In this document: piece after piece, positions 23,941 through 32,164 of the stretch
Layout of the letters: each line of letters starts with the position of its first letter
Numbering within the stretch: position 1 is the first letter of the stretch
Virus record (IMG/VR): IMGVR_UViG_3300031951_000297
Location: 1 to 46,548 of that record
DNA: 46,548 nucleotides
Source: a virus
Strand: one strand, 5' to 3'
Program-made: the position numbers and the translations under genes
Notes under the pieces: generated by a model
The model's database searches: none
Told to the model about the DNA's origin: nothing
The model's input: the letters and a program-made list of their open reading frames with translations, nothing else

Positions 23941-26900
23941 TTAATCTATTTGACCATTGTTTGAAGTTAAGGCTGAAACTACCTTTTTTTGCACTATATT
24001 ATTAAATGTTTTTAATTGTTCAGTGTCAGTTATTTTTTCTCTATCTATTTCTGCATCATTTTTTACAGGCATTCTATCAATCACTTTATACCTTGACGTA
24101 TCTTCACCTTTTTCTGATTTAGACTCCACATATTCTATAGTTGAAGATCTGGGATCAAACATATTCATTGAAGAGTAGAAGTTAAAGGATAGAGCATTTT
24201 GTAACCTATTAATTGGACCTTGTAAAGATTGCCCGCCTATGAAAACGATATTTAAAGTTATTTTTGCTATCATAGGTGCAACAAAACCTTCTGGGTTTAA
24301 ATCCCATTTGATACCATCATTTCCTTCAAATTGTATATCCATACTGTTGATTAATATTTTACTATAGTAAAAATCGCCAATTTTTAATATGCAGACAGGT
24401 GGACGGCCAAATGCTAAATTTGTAATATTATCTACCCCGTCAACACCTATGTTCCTTGATTGCCTAGTACATTGATGTAAGAAATTCAATCTACTATTAA
24501 AGCCTTCAGGTGTCATTGAATGGAAAGCTGGATGGAAATATTTAATTTTCTCTGAAATAGTTTTCAGATGTTGTGGTTCATATGTTTCCAGATATTCAAA
24601 AACATCACATTCCCTAATATCAGCTAACATATCCATTAAATCAGAGTTTTCATCTTCGATGACAATTGGCTCTGAATCTACTAAATCATTATCTTGATCT
24701 AAATTATCATCATCAATAATATCATCGACAGTTTTATCTTCTTCCACTTCTACGGGCTTTTCTTCATTACCATAACTAATTACTATTTCAGCTCTCCTAG
24801 CTTCAACTGCTGCTTTATTCCCCCTTGGTACATTATCACCAGTATTAGGAGAATCTTTGTCAGATACGGCTAATGGTTCATTAATAATAATAAAAGAAGC
24901 TAAATCCCCTAAATCATTATTTTCTTTATATTCATTTAATTTTTTTAGAAACCATAACCTAGCGTTTGCAGCTCTATCGTAAGACAATTTGTAATTAGTG
25001 GTGTCTAATGGTAGAGCTTGACTAGCTGAACCAAAAAAATCAACATAAATATATGTATTCTCTAATATTCTTGCAGTATCAAAAACATCTTTGAATTTAT
25101 CATTTATATATTGATCATTAAAAAAATCATCATTTAAAAAATAATTTGTTCTATTGTCATATGCTAAACCTGTTGTTTTATCTCTTTTAACATCTTTATA
25201 ATAAGTATAATCTAAACCAGCAAGTTGATATTTAGATTGATACCCTGCATTTTCTCTTAAATCTCCATTTCTAGGAGGAATGTTAGAAACATTATTTGGA
25301 AAATAAATGTTAATAAATGTTAATACAACACTACTCCCCTTTTTTATAATAGCTTCTTCAACTTTTGCTTCCTCTTTTTGTTTCTCTTCTTTTACTTCTT
25401 CAGTTGTTATTTTTACTTTTGGTTTAGTAGTTTTCTTTCTATTTTCATCTAATATATCAATATTGCTTTTTTTTCTTTTTAATCTTGAAATTTCATCAAT
25501 AACTGATTTATCACCTTTGAAATATCTTTCCCATATTTCATTTCTTTCGCCTCTTAGTTTGTTAACTACTGCTGGATAGTCTACAATCATAGTAAAACTT
25601 AAAGAACCACTTCTATCTGTATTATTATAAGAATAAACATTTTCACCCCTCCCAATAAAGCTATGTGTTTCCCAATTAACTGAAACTGATTCACTGAAAG
25701 TTAAATCGTAAGGTGGAAACCACATCACTCTTCCTTTATGCCCTGATAATAAATCACCCGTACCTTTCTCACAGTCTTCCAACCCATTTGTAAAACCTTC
25801 CCAAGCAAGATTCTCAATAGAGAACATATAATTTTTTAAGTTTGCACCAGTGGAAGAACGATAAGTAGGAGCAAAGTTTAATAAACCGTTATCACCTAAA
25901 ACACTTAATTTAGAGTTTTCTCTAAATAATCCCCTGCTAGATATAGCTCTATTTAATTTAGTATGTTTTCTTTCCTTAGTAAAAACCCTAAAAAAATCAC
26001 CTTTTGAAACAATATAAGCCTCGTTTGCAGGACCTTCATCTACAAACCAACCTGCTTTTGCTGTGACAGCATCACCTCTTGAAATTTTAACTTGCTTCCC
26101 GTTTTGAATAATATCAAAATCTTTTTCAACAGATGAAATAAACGGCCCAACTTTATTGTTCCTTGTTGAATTAACTATTTCCTTTGTTTTGAATAATAGA
26201 GATTTACTGTTGAATTTATTTTCAGTTGTTGCATCCCAAACAGCTGCAATATTATTTTTATTAAATGGCGCATTTTTAGTTTCATCTTCATTGTAGAAAA
26301 AATCTTCAGATGAACTAATTAGATTAGGTACAGTTTCATTTTTTATAATAGAATTAACGCCGTATATAGGATCATAAACTGTTTCCTTATACTTAAATCT
26401 TTTTATTTGTGTACCTAATTTATCGGTGACAAATTCAAAATCTTCAAGGACAACTGTTTCAGCGTTGAAATCACTTAAATTAGTAAAAGGCTCTGGCGCA
26501 TCAGAACCAATATAAACGTATTGGTTATCTTTTACAATAAATTCACCTTTTTCGTTCTGTAAAGTAGGAGTATACCCGTTCTCATTTTCAAGTGTTCTTA
26601 AATGAGTGTACAAGGCTTCTTTTTGCCCTGCACCTGTGTATTCCAATAATATTTTAGTTTGCTCTGATTGCGAGAATTGAGATTTTCTATTAATATTAAA
26701 AGCATCGTCAGGTAAAAAACTAAATGGAACATAAGATCCAGTTAATTTTTCTAAGAATAAACCTACTTTTCCAATAGCACTTTTAGGAACTGTAATATCA
26801 TACGGTAATCTTAATGGATTACCATCCTGTAACAACCTAAATGGGCTAGTCTGTAAATATTCGCTAGCTATTTGACCAGCGTTATTACTTAAATTTCTTC

Positions 26901-27447
26901 TAAAATGGTCACTCAATGCCTCTGAACCTATAAGACCTAACTTGGTATCAGTAGTCTTCAATCCGTTGAATATAGACAAAGTATCAAATATTGTAGAAGT
27001 AGATTGAACCCTTCTGATATACTCTAAATAATCAGTTTCTTGTTCTTCAAATGGTGGGCAAGGTTCTAATCCTATAAATTGATATTCAGGATTAGCGTAT
27101 AAATTACAAGGGATAATATCTCTATAAAAACCTTCAGAAACATCAGATATTGAAGGCATATCTATAACGGATATATCTCCAAAATCAACGCTCCTAACTT
27201 CAAATATATCAGGTCTAGTTAAGTTTAAATCATATAAATCATCTAAATAATTAGCACCTATTTCCAAAGGATCAGGAGAATAGTTTAAGGGGTTTCCATT
27301 AAAAGGAATACGTGCTTCTTCAAAGAAACCATCAAGATCATATTGTGTATCAATATTCTTTTTTGCTTCTGAAGTAGGATATAATATTTTGCTTTTATCT
27401 TCTTCCCTCTTATTTGTAGCTATTAAATCTAACAGAGTTTTGCACAT
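23941..27447 (-). CDS. Large baseplate protein with OmpA-like domain
   Basis: 1168 residues. A mid-region (FSESVSVNWETHSFIGRGEN, near 590) resembles a tail-lysin or hub adaptor domain. A Lys/Glu-rich linker (near 670-715) follows. An OmpA-like domain lies near 785-925: YIYVDFFGSAS, then YDRAANARLWFLKKL and VEARRAEIVI. A C-terminal domain (near 1010-1105) reads VCILKIGDFYYSKILINSMD and GFVAPMIAKITLNIVFIGGQ, seen in phage and contractile injection system baseplates. The OmpA-type fold usually binds peptidoglycan, so this protein may contact the wall during injection. It is transcribed right after the tape measure gene with its own late-promoter-like element. Confidence 0.7.
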   Translation of the reverse strand: MCKTLLDLIATNKREEDKSKILYPTSEAKKNIDTQYDLDGFFEEARIPFNGNPLNYSPDPLEIGANYLDDLYDLNLTRPDIFEVRSVDFGDISVIDMPSISDVSEGFYRDIIPCNLYANPEYQFIGLEPCPPFEEQETDYLEYIRRVQSTSTIFDTLSIFNGLKTTDTKLGLIGSEALSDHFRRNLSNNAGQIASEYLQTSPFRLLQDGNPLRLPYDITVPKSAIGKVGLFLEKLTGSYVPFSFLPDDAFNINRKSQFSQSEQTKILLEYTGAGQKEALYTHLRTLENENGYTPTLQNEKGEFIVKDNQYVYIGSDAPEPFTNLSDFNAETVVLEDFEFVTDKLGTQIKRFKYKETVYDPIYGVNSIIKNETVPNLISSSEDFFYNEDETKNAPFNKNNIAAVWDATTENKFNSKSLLFKTKEIVNSTRNNKVGPFISSVEKDFDIIQNGKQVKISRGDAVTAKAGWFVDEGPANEAYIVSKGDFFRVFTKERKHTKLNRAISSRGLFRENSKLSVLGDNGLLNFAPTYRSSTGANLKNYMFSIENLAWEGFTNGLEDCEKGTGDLLSGHKGRVMWFPPYDLTFSESVSVNWETHSFIGRGENVYSYNNTDRSGSLSFTMIVDYPAVVNKLRGERNEIWERYFKGDKSVIDEISRLKRKKSNIDILDENRKKTTKPKVKITTEEVKEEKQKEEAKVEEAIIKKGSSVVLTFINIYFPNNVSNIPPRNGDLRENAGYQSKYQLAGLDYTYYKDVKRDKTTGLAYDNRTNYFLNDDFFNDQYINDKFKDVFDTARILENTYIYVDFFGSASQALPLDTTNYKLSYDRAANARLWFLKKLNEYKENNDLGDLASFIIINEPLAVSDKDSPNTGDNVPRGNKAAVEARRAEIVISYGNEEKPVEVEEDKTVDDIIDDDNLDQDNDLVDSEPIVIEDENSDLMDMLADIRECDVFEYLETYEPQHLKTISEKIKYFHPAFHSMTPEGFNSRLNFLHQCTRQSRNIGVDGVDNITNLAFGRPPVCILKIGDFYYSKILINSMDIQFEGNDGIKWDLNPEGFVAPMIAKITLNIVFIGGQSLQGPINRLQNALSFNFYSSMNMFDPRSSTIEYVESKSEKGEDTSRYKVIDRMPVKNDAEIDREKITDTEQLKTFNNIVQKKVVSALTSNNGQID

Positions 27448-27468
27448 ATTCTCTTTATTTCTTATTGT

Positions 27469-27476
27469 AATAAATA
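27469..27476 (-). promoter_or_regulatory. Late-promoter-like TATTTATT element
   Basis: Minus-strand TATTTATT ending 21 nt before the ATG of the OmpA-domain baseplate gene. Confidence 0.4.
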
Positions 27477-27503
27477 GAATAAGATAAAATTTACCTACTC
27501 TAT

Positions 27504-29402
27504 TTAAAATGGACCTGTGTTTCTACCGCCATTTGAATTAGTACCTTTAAATAAATTTTCTATGTCTTGTTTAAATTTATTATCTTTTGATAAATCTACT
27601 TTTGTTGAAGGCTTACCATTAACATTAACATCAATTACAAATGGTGCACCTGTTGAGGATACCTGAATCTGACCATTAGTTGTATTTGTTGTTGTATAAT
27701 TTCCACCTGTTTGTTGTTGGACGGCGTTTGCTGATTTAAGAGTATTATCTTGGGGTTTAAATGATGTGTCTTTATTTTTATCTTTATCTGTAGGTGGTGA
27801 CATTATACCTAAACCTGTTAATGTAGCATAAGTTAAAGGATTAGTAAACAACAACCCTTTTTTAACAGTGTTAATAAAACCAGTACCCCAATCTTCATCT
27901 CTAACAAATTTACCCGCACTTTCAGCTGCCCCTTGCTTTGCTTTATTTACAGTGTCAATTCCTTTATATAACTTACTATCAGGATCCCTTAACATTTGAT
28001 TAAAATAAAATACGCCGTCTTTTGCATTTTTAGTTTCAATCGCTAAGGTTTCTAAATTATTAGAAGATTCTATTACTTTTTCTGCAAAATGTTGTAATTT
28101 TTCCACCATAGTTTGATTAGCTGTCGCTAAACTATCAAAACTACTTTTTCCTTCTTCTGATGTTACTGTACTTAATCTTAAAATTTCTTGTTCAGTTAAA
28201 TCTCTAACTGCTTTCGTTTGACCATCTACTTTAACAGTAGCAACTCCTTGCTCAAAACTAGCCATTCCAGCTATTTTAGTTGCATATTCTCTTAAATTGG
28301 GTGATAACGTTCTTTCAATAATATCTTCTTTTTTCCCTAATTTAGCTTGTTGAGCTAATTCTTCCACCGATTGACCCGTTATTTTTGATAAATCTCTTAA
28401 TGTACGATTTTCCATAGATGAAAGGTCAATCATACCTGTTTGCTTATTTAAAGCACCCATCCCTTTTGTAACTTCTGATAACTTTTCAGTGAAAGCCTCT
28501 AAATCGTTATTAGCGTCATATAATAAACTAAATGGATCACCCAACTTAGCAAATTCCCCACCTAACATTTGTAAACTTGCCGCAGCCTCTATCGCTCCTT
28601 CAGGGTCATAAACTTGGTCAGCAAAATTAGATATAGATTCCATTTTCATACCTAATGCGTTAGCCTTTTTAACCATTTCACCTAATCCAGCTACACCATT
28701 CTTAAAATTAAATTTATCTATTAATCTAATATTGCTTTCAATATCATCAAATACTTTTTTAGTATTTAAACCTAACTTATTAACCTTTTTGTTTGTCTCA
28801 TCTAAAAAATCAAAAGTATTTTCAATTGATGCACCGTATAATTTAGTTAACCCGAATAATTCATTATAATTTTTACCTAATGTGTTAGAAATTTTAGTCA
28901 TATCTGTCAATTCATCACCAGATAACATTATATTTCTACCGTAATTTTCAGTAAAAGTTTTATATGTTTCAGTTAATTCTTTTTGACCAAAACCTAAATC
29001 TTTTGTTTTACCACCCGCTATTAAGATATTTTCTTTGATTTGTTCTGAAAAACTACCTGCTATACCTAATTGTTTATTAGCACTATTAACTGCTCTTAAC
29101 GTTTCATCCCAATATTTAGTAGCACCAAAAGGAACATTAAATTCACTACCTAATTTAATGTTAAAAGTTTGTAGCAAATCGCTACTTTCAAGGTAGTTAG
29201 TAACAGCTTGTGCTCCTTTTAATTTTAAATAATCAAAACCATAAATGTAAGTTTTAACAGCACCTTCAATAATAGGTAAAACTTGATCAAAAACGTTTGA
29301 CGCAAGATTCATAGTTTTAGCTGCTTTTGCAGCACCACCAGAAAGTTTGCCTATATTACCGCCTAACGAAGCCATGCTTCTAAATATCGCTGCCCATGCC
29401 AT
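27504..29402 (-). CDS. Tail tape measure protein
   Basis: 632 residues, mostly alpha-helical. It starts with a Gly/Ala-rich segment (MASLGGNIGKLSGGAAKAAK) and has long amphipathic helices to about residue 480. A flexible region near the C terminus (TGGNYTTTNTTNGQ) leads into a short beta stretch. The position between the tail chaperone and baseplate genes is that of a tape measure, which sets tail length and is ejected during infection. At about 0.15 nm per helical residue it predicts a tail near 95 nm (inference). One KTGGACGGCG copy lies at 27717. Weak hydrophobic segments could be membrane-active during DNA entry. Confidence 0.8.
   Translation of the reverse strand: MAWAAIFRSMASLGGNIGKLSGGAAKAAKTMNLASNVFDQVLPIIEGAVKTYIYGFDYLKLKGAQAVTNYLESSDLLQTFNIKLGSEFNVPFGATKYWDETLRAVNSANKQLGIAGSFSEQIKENILIAGGKTKDLGFGQKELTETYKTFTENYGRNIMLSGDELTDMTKISNTLGKNYNELFGLTKLYGASIENTFDFLDETNKKVNKLGLNTKKVFDDIESNIRLIDKFNFKNGVAGLGEMVKKANALGMKMESISNFADQVYDPEGAIEAAASLQMLGGEFAKLGDPFSLLYDANNDLEAFTEKLSEVTKGMGALNKQTGMIDLSSMENRTLRDLSKITGQSVEELAQQAKLGKKEDIIERTLSPNLREYATKIAGMASFEQGVATVKVDGQTKAVRDLTEQEILRLSTVTSEEGKSSFDSLATANQTMVEKLQHFAEKVIESSNNLETLAIETKNAKDGVFYFNQMLRDPDSKLYKGIDTVNKAKQGAAESAGKFVRDEDWGTGFINTVKKGLLFTNPLTYATLTGLGIMSPPTDKDKNKDTSFKPQDNTLKSANAVQQQTGGNYTTTNTTNGQIQVSSTGAPFVIDVNVNGKPSTKVDLSKDNKFKQDIENLFKGTNSNGGRNTGPF
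27717..27726 (+). repeat. Dispersed motif KTGGACGGCG, site 9
   Basis: Antisense in the tape measure gene; encodes N-A-V-Q. Confidence 0.85.
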
Positions 29403-29420
29403 ATGTTATTATTTTTTTAT

Positions 29421-29428
29421 AATAAATA
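29421..29428 (-). promoter_or_regulatory. Late-promoter-like TATTTATT element
   Basis: Minus-strand TATTTATTATAAAAAAAT, ending 18 nt before the tape measure ATG. Confidence 0.45.
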
Positions 29429-29461
29429 ACGGCCAAAAAAATTATTCATTTTTCTGACCGT
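29429..29461 (-). terminator. Possible hairpin between chaperone extension and tape measure
   Basis: In RNA, ACGGUCAGAAAAA pairs over 13 positions (two G-U) with UUUUUUUGGCCGU; the 7-nt loop holds the stop codon of the frameshift extension. The U-run is in the stem, so this may be a processing or attenuation hairpin instead of a classic terminator. Confidence 0.35.
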
Positions 29462-29651
29462 TTTCAATTTTAATATATTCTACCAATTTTTCCAAATGAA
29501 ATTTTCTTTCTAAAATTGGCATAGTTCTAACGTCTTCCCTTGTAAAATTACCATATTTTACAAGTAAAAGTAATTCTTCTAAGAAAACTTTAACATAATC
29601 TATCGAAACATCAAATATTCTACTACATATCTTTATATACTCGGAAAAAAA
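29442..29651 (-). CDS. -1 frameshift extension of the tail assembly chaperone
   Basis: Open frame in the -1 phase relative to the chaperone gene. Upstream it is closed by a TGA that directly precedes the T9 run (29645-29653), and it has no start codon before an internal ATG far downstream, so it can only be entered by slipping on the T9 run. From the slip it codes about 68 residues (SEYIKICSRIFDVSIDYVKV at the beginning, ending EYIKIENGQKNE), a well-formed helical segment. The fused product would be about 304 residues. Alternative: a sequencing error in the homopolymer and a single continuous gene. Confidence 0.7.
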   Translation of the reverse strand, partial: FFSEYIKICSRIFDVSIDYVKVFLEELLLLVKYGNFTREDVRTMPILERKFHLEKLVEYIKIENGQKNE

Positions 29652-30355
29652 AACTCACTTGTCAGTTCTAAACTTTGCTTTTTTAATTTCCCTGTTACAG
29701 GGCTTATAACTTCAATGTCTAAATCAAATGATGGCGTTACATCACTCATATATTTAATTAGGTTATTAGCATCAACAATATTCATTTGTTTCACAAATGC
29801 AGAAATAACCATTTTATCTTTTTCGCCGTCCACTGAAGTAATCAAACGTTCTAATCTAATAATTTTACTTAAAGGTGCATTTGAAGACATTTTCATAGCA
29901 GCCATTCTAATTTCTATTTCATCTTCTCCAGTCATTAATCTAAAAGTTACTCTTTTCTTAGATTTAGGTAATAAAAAATCAAATTCATTATTTTCATTTG
30001 GTTTAATATTAATTTCTTTTAATTTTAAAGTTGTTAAATCAAAATCAGCATATTGGCCGTCTACCTCAATCCTATAAATATTATCCATAGTCACCCTTAG
30101 AAAAATAAGAAGTGCTAATCTATCGCCTAACAACATTTTTCTAGGTGCAATAAAAGGAGTCTGTTCGTCTACCATTGTAACTTTCCTTTCCAATAACTTG
30201 TCAATCATTTCACCTGAATTAATTAAATTAGGTGAAGTCATAATTTCTTCATCTGCTAATGTTAAATGATAAACTTTAACTTTTTCACATTTATTAGCAT
30301 AAAATTTACCTTCAGAAGGTAAAGAAACTATATCGTATTTTGGTTCTGAAAACAT
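29633..30355 (-). CDS. Tail/baseplate hub assembly chaperone, T4 gp26-like, with slippery 3' end
   Basis: 240 residues. The start IVSLPSEGKFYANK (10-23), VKVYHLTLADEEIMTSPNLI (26-45) and ISPVTG near the end fit the gp26/gp51 (T4 baseplate chaperone) family; phages with this family place it directly upstream of the tape measure gene. It is likely a soluble chaperone that keeps the tape measure protein competent while the tail tube is built. The gene ends in TTT TTT TTT CCG AGT ATA TAA, where a -1 slip gives a longer form (29442-29651). This mirrors the G/GT pair of lambda and the E/E' pair of P2-like phages. A KTGGACGGCG copy at 29824 encodes V-D-G-E. Confidence 0.75.
   Translation of the reverse strand: MFSEPKYDIVSLPSEGKFYANKCEKVKVYHLTLADEEIMTSPNLINSGEMIDKLLERKVTMVDEQTPFIAPRKMLLGDRLALLIFLRVTMDNIYRIEVDGQYADFDLTTLKLKEINIKPNENNEFDFLLPKSKKRVTFRLMTGEDEIEIRMAAMKMSSNAPLSKIIRLERLITSVDGEKDKMVISAFVKQMNIVDANNLIKYMSDVTPSFDLDIEVISPVTGKLKKQSLELTSEFFFPSI
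29824..29833 (-). repeat. Dispersed motif KTGGACGGCG, site 10
   Basis: Sense in the tail chaperone gene; encodes V-D-G-E. Confidence 0.85.
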
Positions 30356-30376
30356 ATATTTTTATTTGTTATTTTT

Positions 30377-30384
30377 TAAATATA
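30377..30384 (-). promoter_or_regulatory. Weak late-promoter-like element TATATTTA
   Basis: Minus-strand TATATTTAAAAAAT about 21 nt before the chaperone ATG; less exact than at the neighbouring genes. Confidence 0.3.
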
Positions 30385-30403
30385 AGGAAATTAAAATAAT
30401 TCT

Positions 30404-30444
30404 AAAAAAATGCCATAAACCGAATAGTTCAGTTCATGGCATTT
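30404..30444 (-). terminator. Rho-independent terminator after tail tube gene
   Basis: Perfect 9-bp arms AAATGCCAT and ATGGCATTT, 19-nt loop, followed on the minus strand by a T-run (ATTTTTTTAGA). It lies between the tube and chaperone genes. Confidence 0.75.
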
Positions 30445-30467
30445 CAATATAATATATGAAAAAAATA

Positions 30468-30962
30468 TTAATATAACAATACACAATATTGTGGTTGTAT
30501 GGTAAAAGATAACTCCAAAACATCATCATTATCATAAGATAAACTGCCGCCAAAATCAATTGATTCCGTTAAAATACAGTTTACACATAACCATTCAGAA
30601 ATTCTAACCCCAGTTGGATCAAGTAATTCTAAATTGATTGTTTTAGATGAACCTACATTATAACCCATACGTCCAGTTACAGATTCAGCATGTAAACGAA
30701 GCCATTCGATTAAACCTTGAGATGTGGACGGAGCAATGAAATCTCTAACAGTAATAGCCATACTAGACCAAGTATATGAACCATTCACATATGTAGAAGT
30801 ATTAATGAACTTCATTTCATTTGTAGTAATATTCATTTTAGGGGCATTAACAGATTTACAAGCCCAAGTTTGAATGCCTATATCGGTAGGGAATCTTAAA
30901 AGCCATCTATTTTGCTTTTTTGGTTCTGCTTTAAGTGGTGATGACAATAGTAAATCAGCCAT
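30468..30962 (-). CDS. 19: Tail tube protein, T4 gp19-like
   Basis: 164 residues, beta-rich, with the family's conserved order. The start is NRWLLRFPTDIGIQTWACKS (residues 18-37), then NTSTYVNGSYTWSSM, and near the end the long strand LCVNCILTESIDFGGSLSYD that ends in SFTIQPQYCVLLY. It polymerises into the inner tube of the contractile tail. The length equals T4 gp19 (163). It has its own late-promoter-like element and its own terminator, which fits the high copy number of tube subunits. It follows the sheath gene after one unknown gene. Confidence 0.88.
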   Translation of the reverse strand: MADLLLSSPLKAEPKKQNRWLLRFPTDIGIQTWACKSVNAPKMNITTNEMKFINTSTYVNGSYTWSSMAITVRDFIAPSTSQGLIEWLRLHAESVTGRMGYNVGSSKTINLELLDPTGVRISEWLCVNCILTESIDFGGSLSYDNDDVLELSFTIQPQYCVLLY

Positions 30963-30993
30963 AATTATTTCTTTATTTAGTTGTTTTTTATTT

Positions 30994-31001
30994 TATAAAT
31001 A
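30994..31001 (-). promoter_or_regulatory. Late-promoter-like TATTTATA element
   Basis: Minus-strand ATATATTTATAAAATA; it ends 31 nt before the tail tube ATG, longer than the usual 15-21 nt. Confidence 0.4.
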
Positions 31002-31015
31002 TATGTTTAAAAAAA

Positions 31016-32164
31016 TTATCTAGCGTATCCACCAAAAGAAGCTAATAAATTAGTTAAACGATTATTGGGACTTTTTAAATATTGTAACCTATCATCTAAT
31101 AATTTTTTTATAACATTTTCAATTCTATCGTTTAATTCAGAGTTTTCTCTTGCTATATAGGCTGCGATCAAAGCTAACATTTTATCTATGTTTTTATCTC
31201 CGCTAATATTTATTGCCACTAATTCGTCAGCTGTTCTTTTCATTACTGCTTTTGTAACTAATGCTGCTGCACTACTTCCGCCTCCTTTACTAATTTTTTT
31301 ATATTCTTCTGCACTAATGTTTTCCATAACATCTCTAATAAGAGCATTTGTTTTTTTATTAAAGCCTAATAAAAAATTTATAGAAAATATTAATCTACTC
31401 ATATTAGCATTTGTAAAAAAACCTTCGTTTATCTGTTCAGGTAATTGTTGAGGCGCTGGTTGCTGATTTGGTAGCAAATTTGGTAAATTACTTTTAATAT
31501 CAGCAAAAGCAGTATTGTTTTTAATTAAAGATGTAATTTTACTATCCAAGCCTTTAAACTCATTTGGAAAACTGTATTTACCACCTAAAAGAACATAAAA
31601 ATATGTATACATTGCTTTTTTGATAGCATTATCTACTTTTTTATTTCCAGTAAAAGAGCTTTTAGTTCCAAAGAAAGTAGAAGTAGGTTTAAAATAAAAA
31701 TAAGTTATAAAATCTATATAAAACTTATAAACTTCTCTTTTAAGTTTAGGTAAATCACTATTTTTACCTAATGAATATAAAGCAATTGTTATAAATAAAG
31801 CTTGGTTATCTCCATATTTTTCTTTTATATATTCAACAAAATCATCATAATTAGATAAATTGTTAATAAAAGTTTCATTTGTTTGTCTAATAAGTTCTTG
31901 TTTTTGATTTTTTGGTAACAAAAGAAATTTTTTAATTATCTCTTCTGGTTCTGCAACATCAGGAGAATCTTTATCATTATTCGATTGATTCAATTGATTT
32001 GCTTTATTATTTTTTGGGTTATATACTAAATTAGTAGGATTAATTCGAGCTTCACACAAAGAAAGAAGGTTTCCGACAACGTATTGTCGGAAAACTTCTT
32101 CTTTAACTATATCCTTAATTGATTTATTATCAGTTATTAAATTAAACATTGTCAAAGCTTGCAC
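31016..32164 (-). CDS. Unknown protein between sheath and tube genes
   Basis: 382 residues (377 if the internal ATG at 32149 is used), mostly helical, not recognised. A Gln/Asn/Pro-rich linker (LPNQQPAPQQLPEQ) lies near residue 240. Conserved-looking helices run near 285-340 (SGDKNIDKMLALIAAYIARE). The start lies inside the end of the sheath gene, so translation is likely coupled. No membrane segment or enzyme motif is visible. A tail-assembly or tail-completion role is possible from position alone. Confidence 0.65.
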   Translation of the reverse strand: MQALTMFNLITDNKSIKDIVKEEVFRQYVVGNLLSLCEARINPTNLVYNPKNNKANQLNQSNNDKDSPDVAEPEEIIKKFLLLPKNQKQELIRQTNETFINNLSNYDDFVEYIKEKYGDNQALFITIALYSLGKNSDLPKLKREVYKFYIDFITYFYFKPTSTFFGTKSSFTGNKKVDNAIKKAMYTYFYVLLGGKYSFPNEFKGLDSKITSLIKNNTAFADIKSNLPNLLPNQQPAPQQLPEQINEGFFTNANMSRLIFSINFLLGFNKKTNALIRDVMENISAEEYKKISKGGGSSAAALVTKAVMKRTADELVAINISGDKNIDKMLALIAAYIARENSELNDRIENVIKKLLDDRLQYLKSPNNRLTNLLASFGGYAR

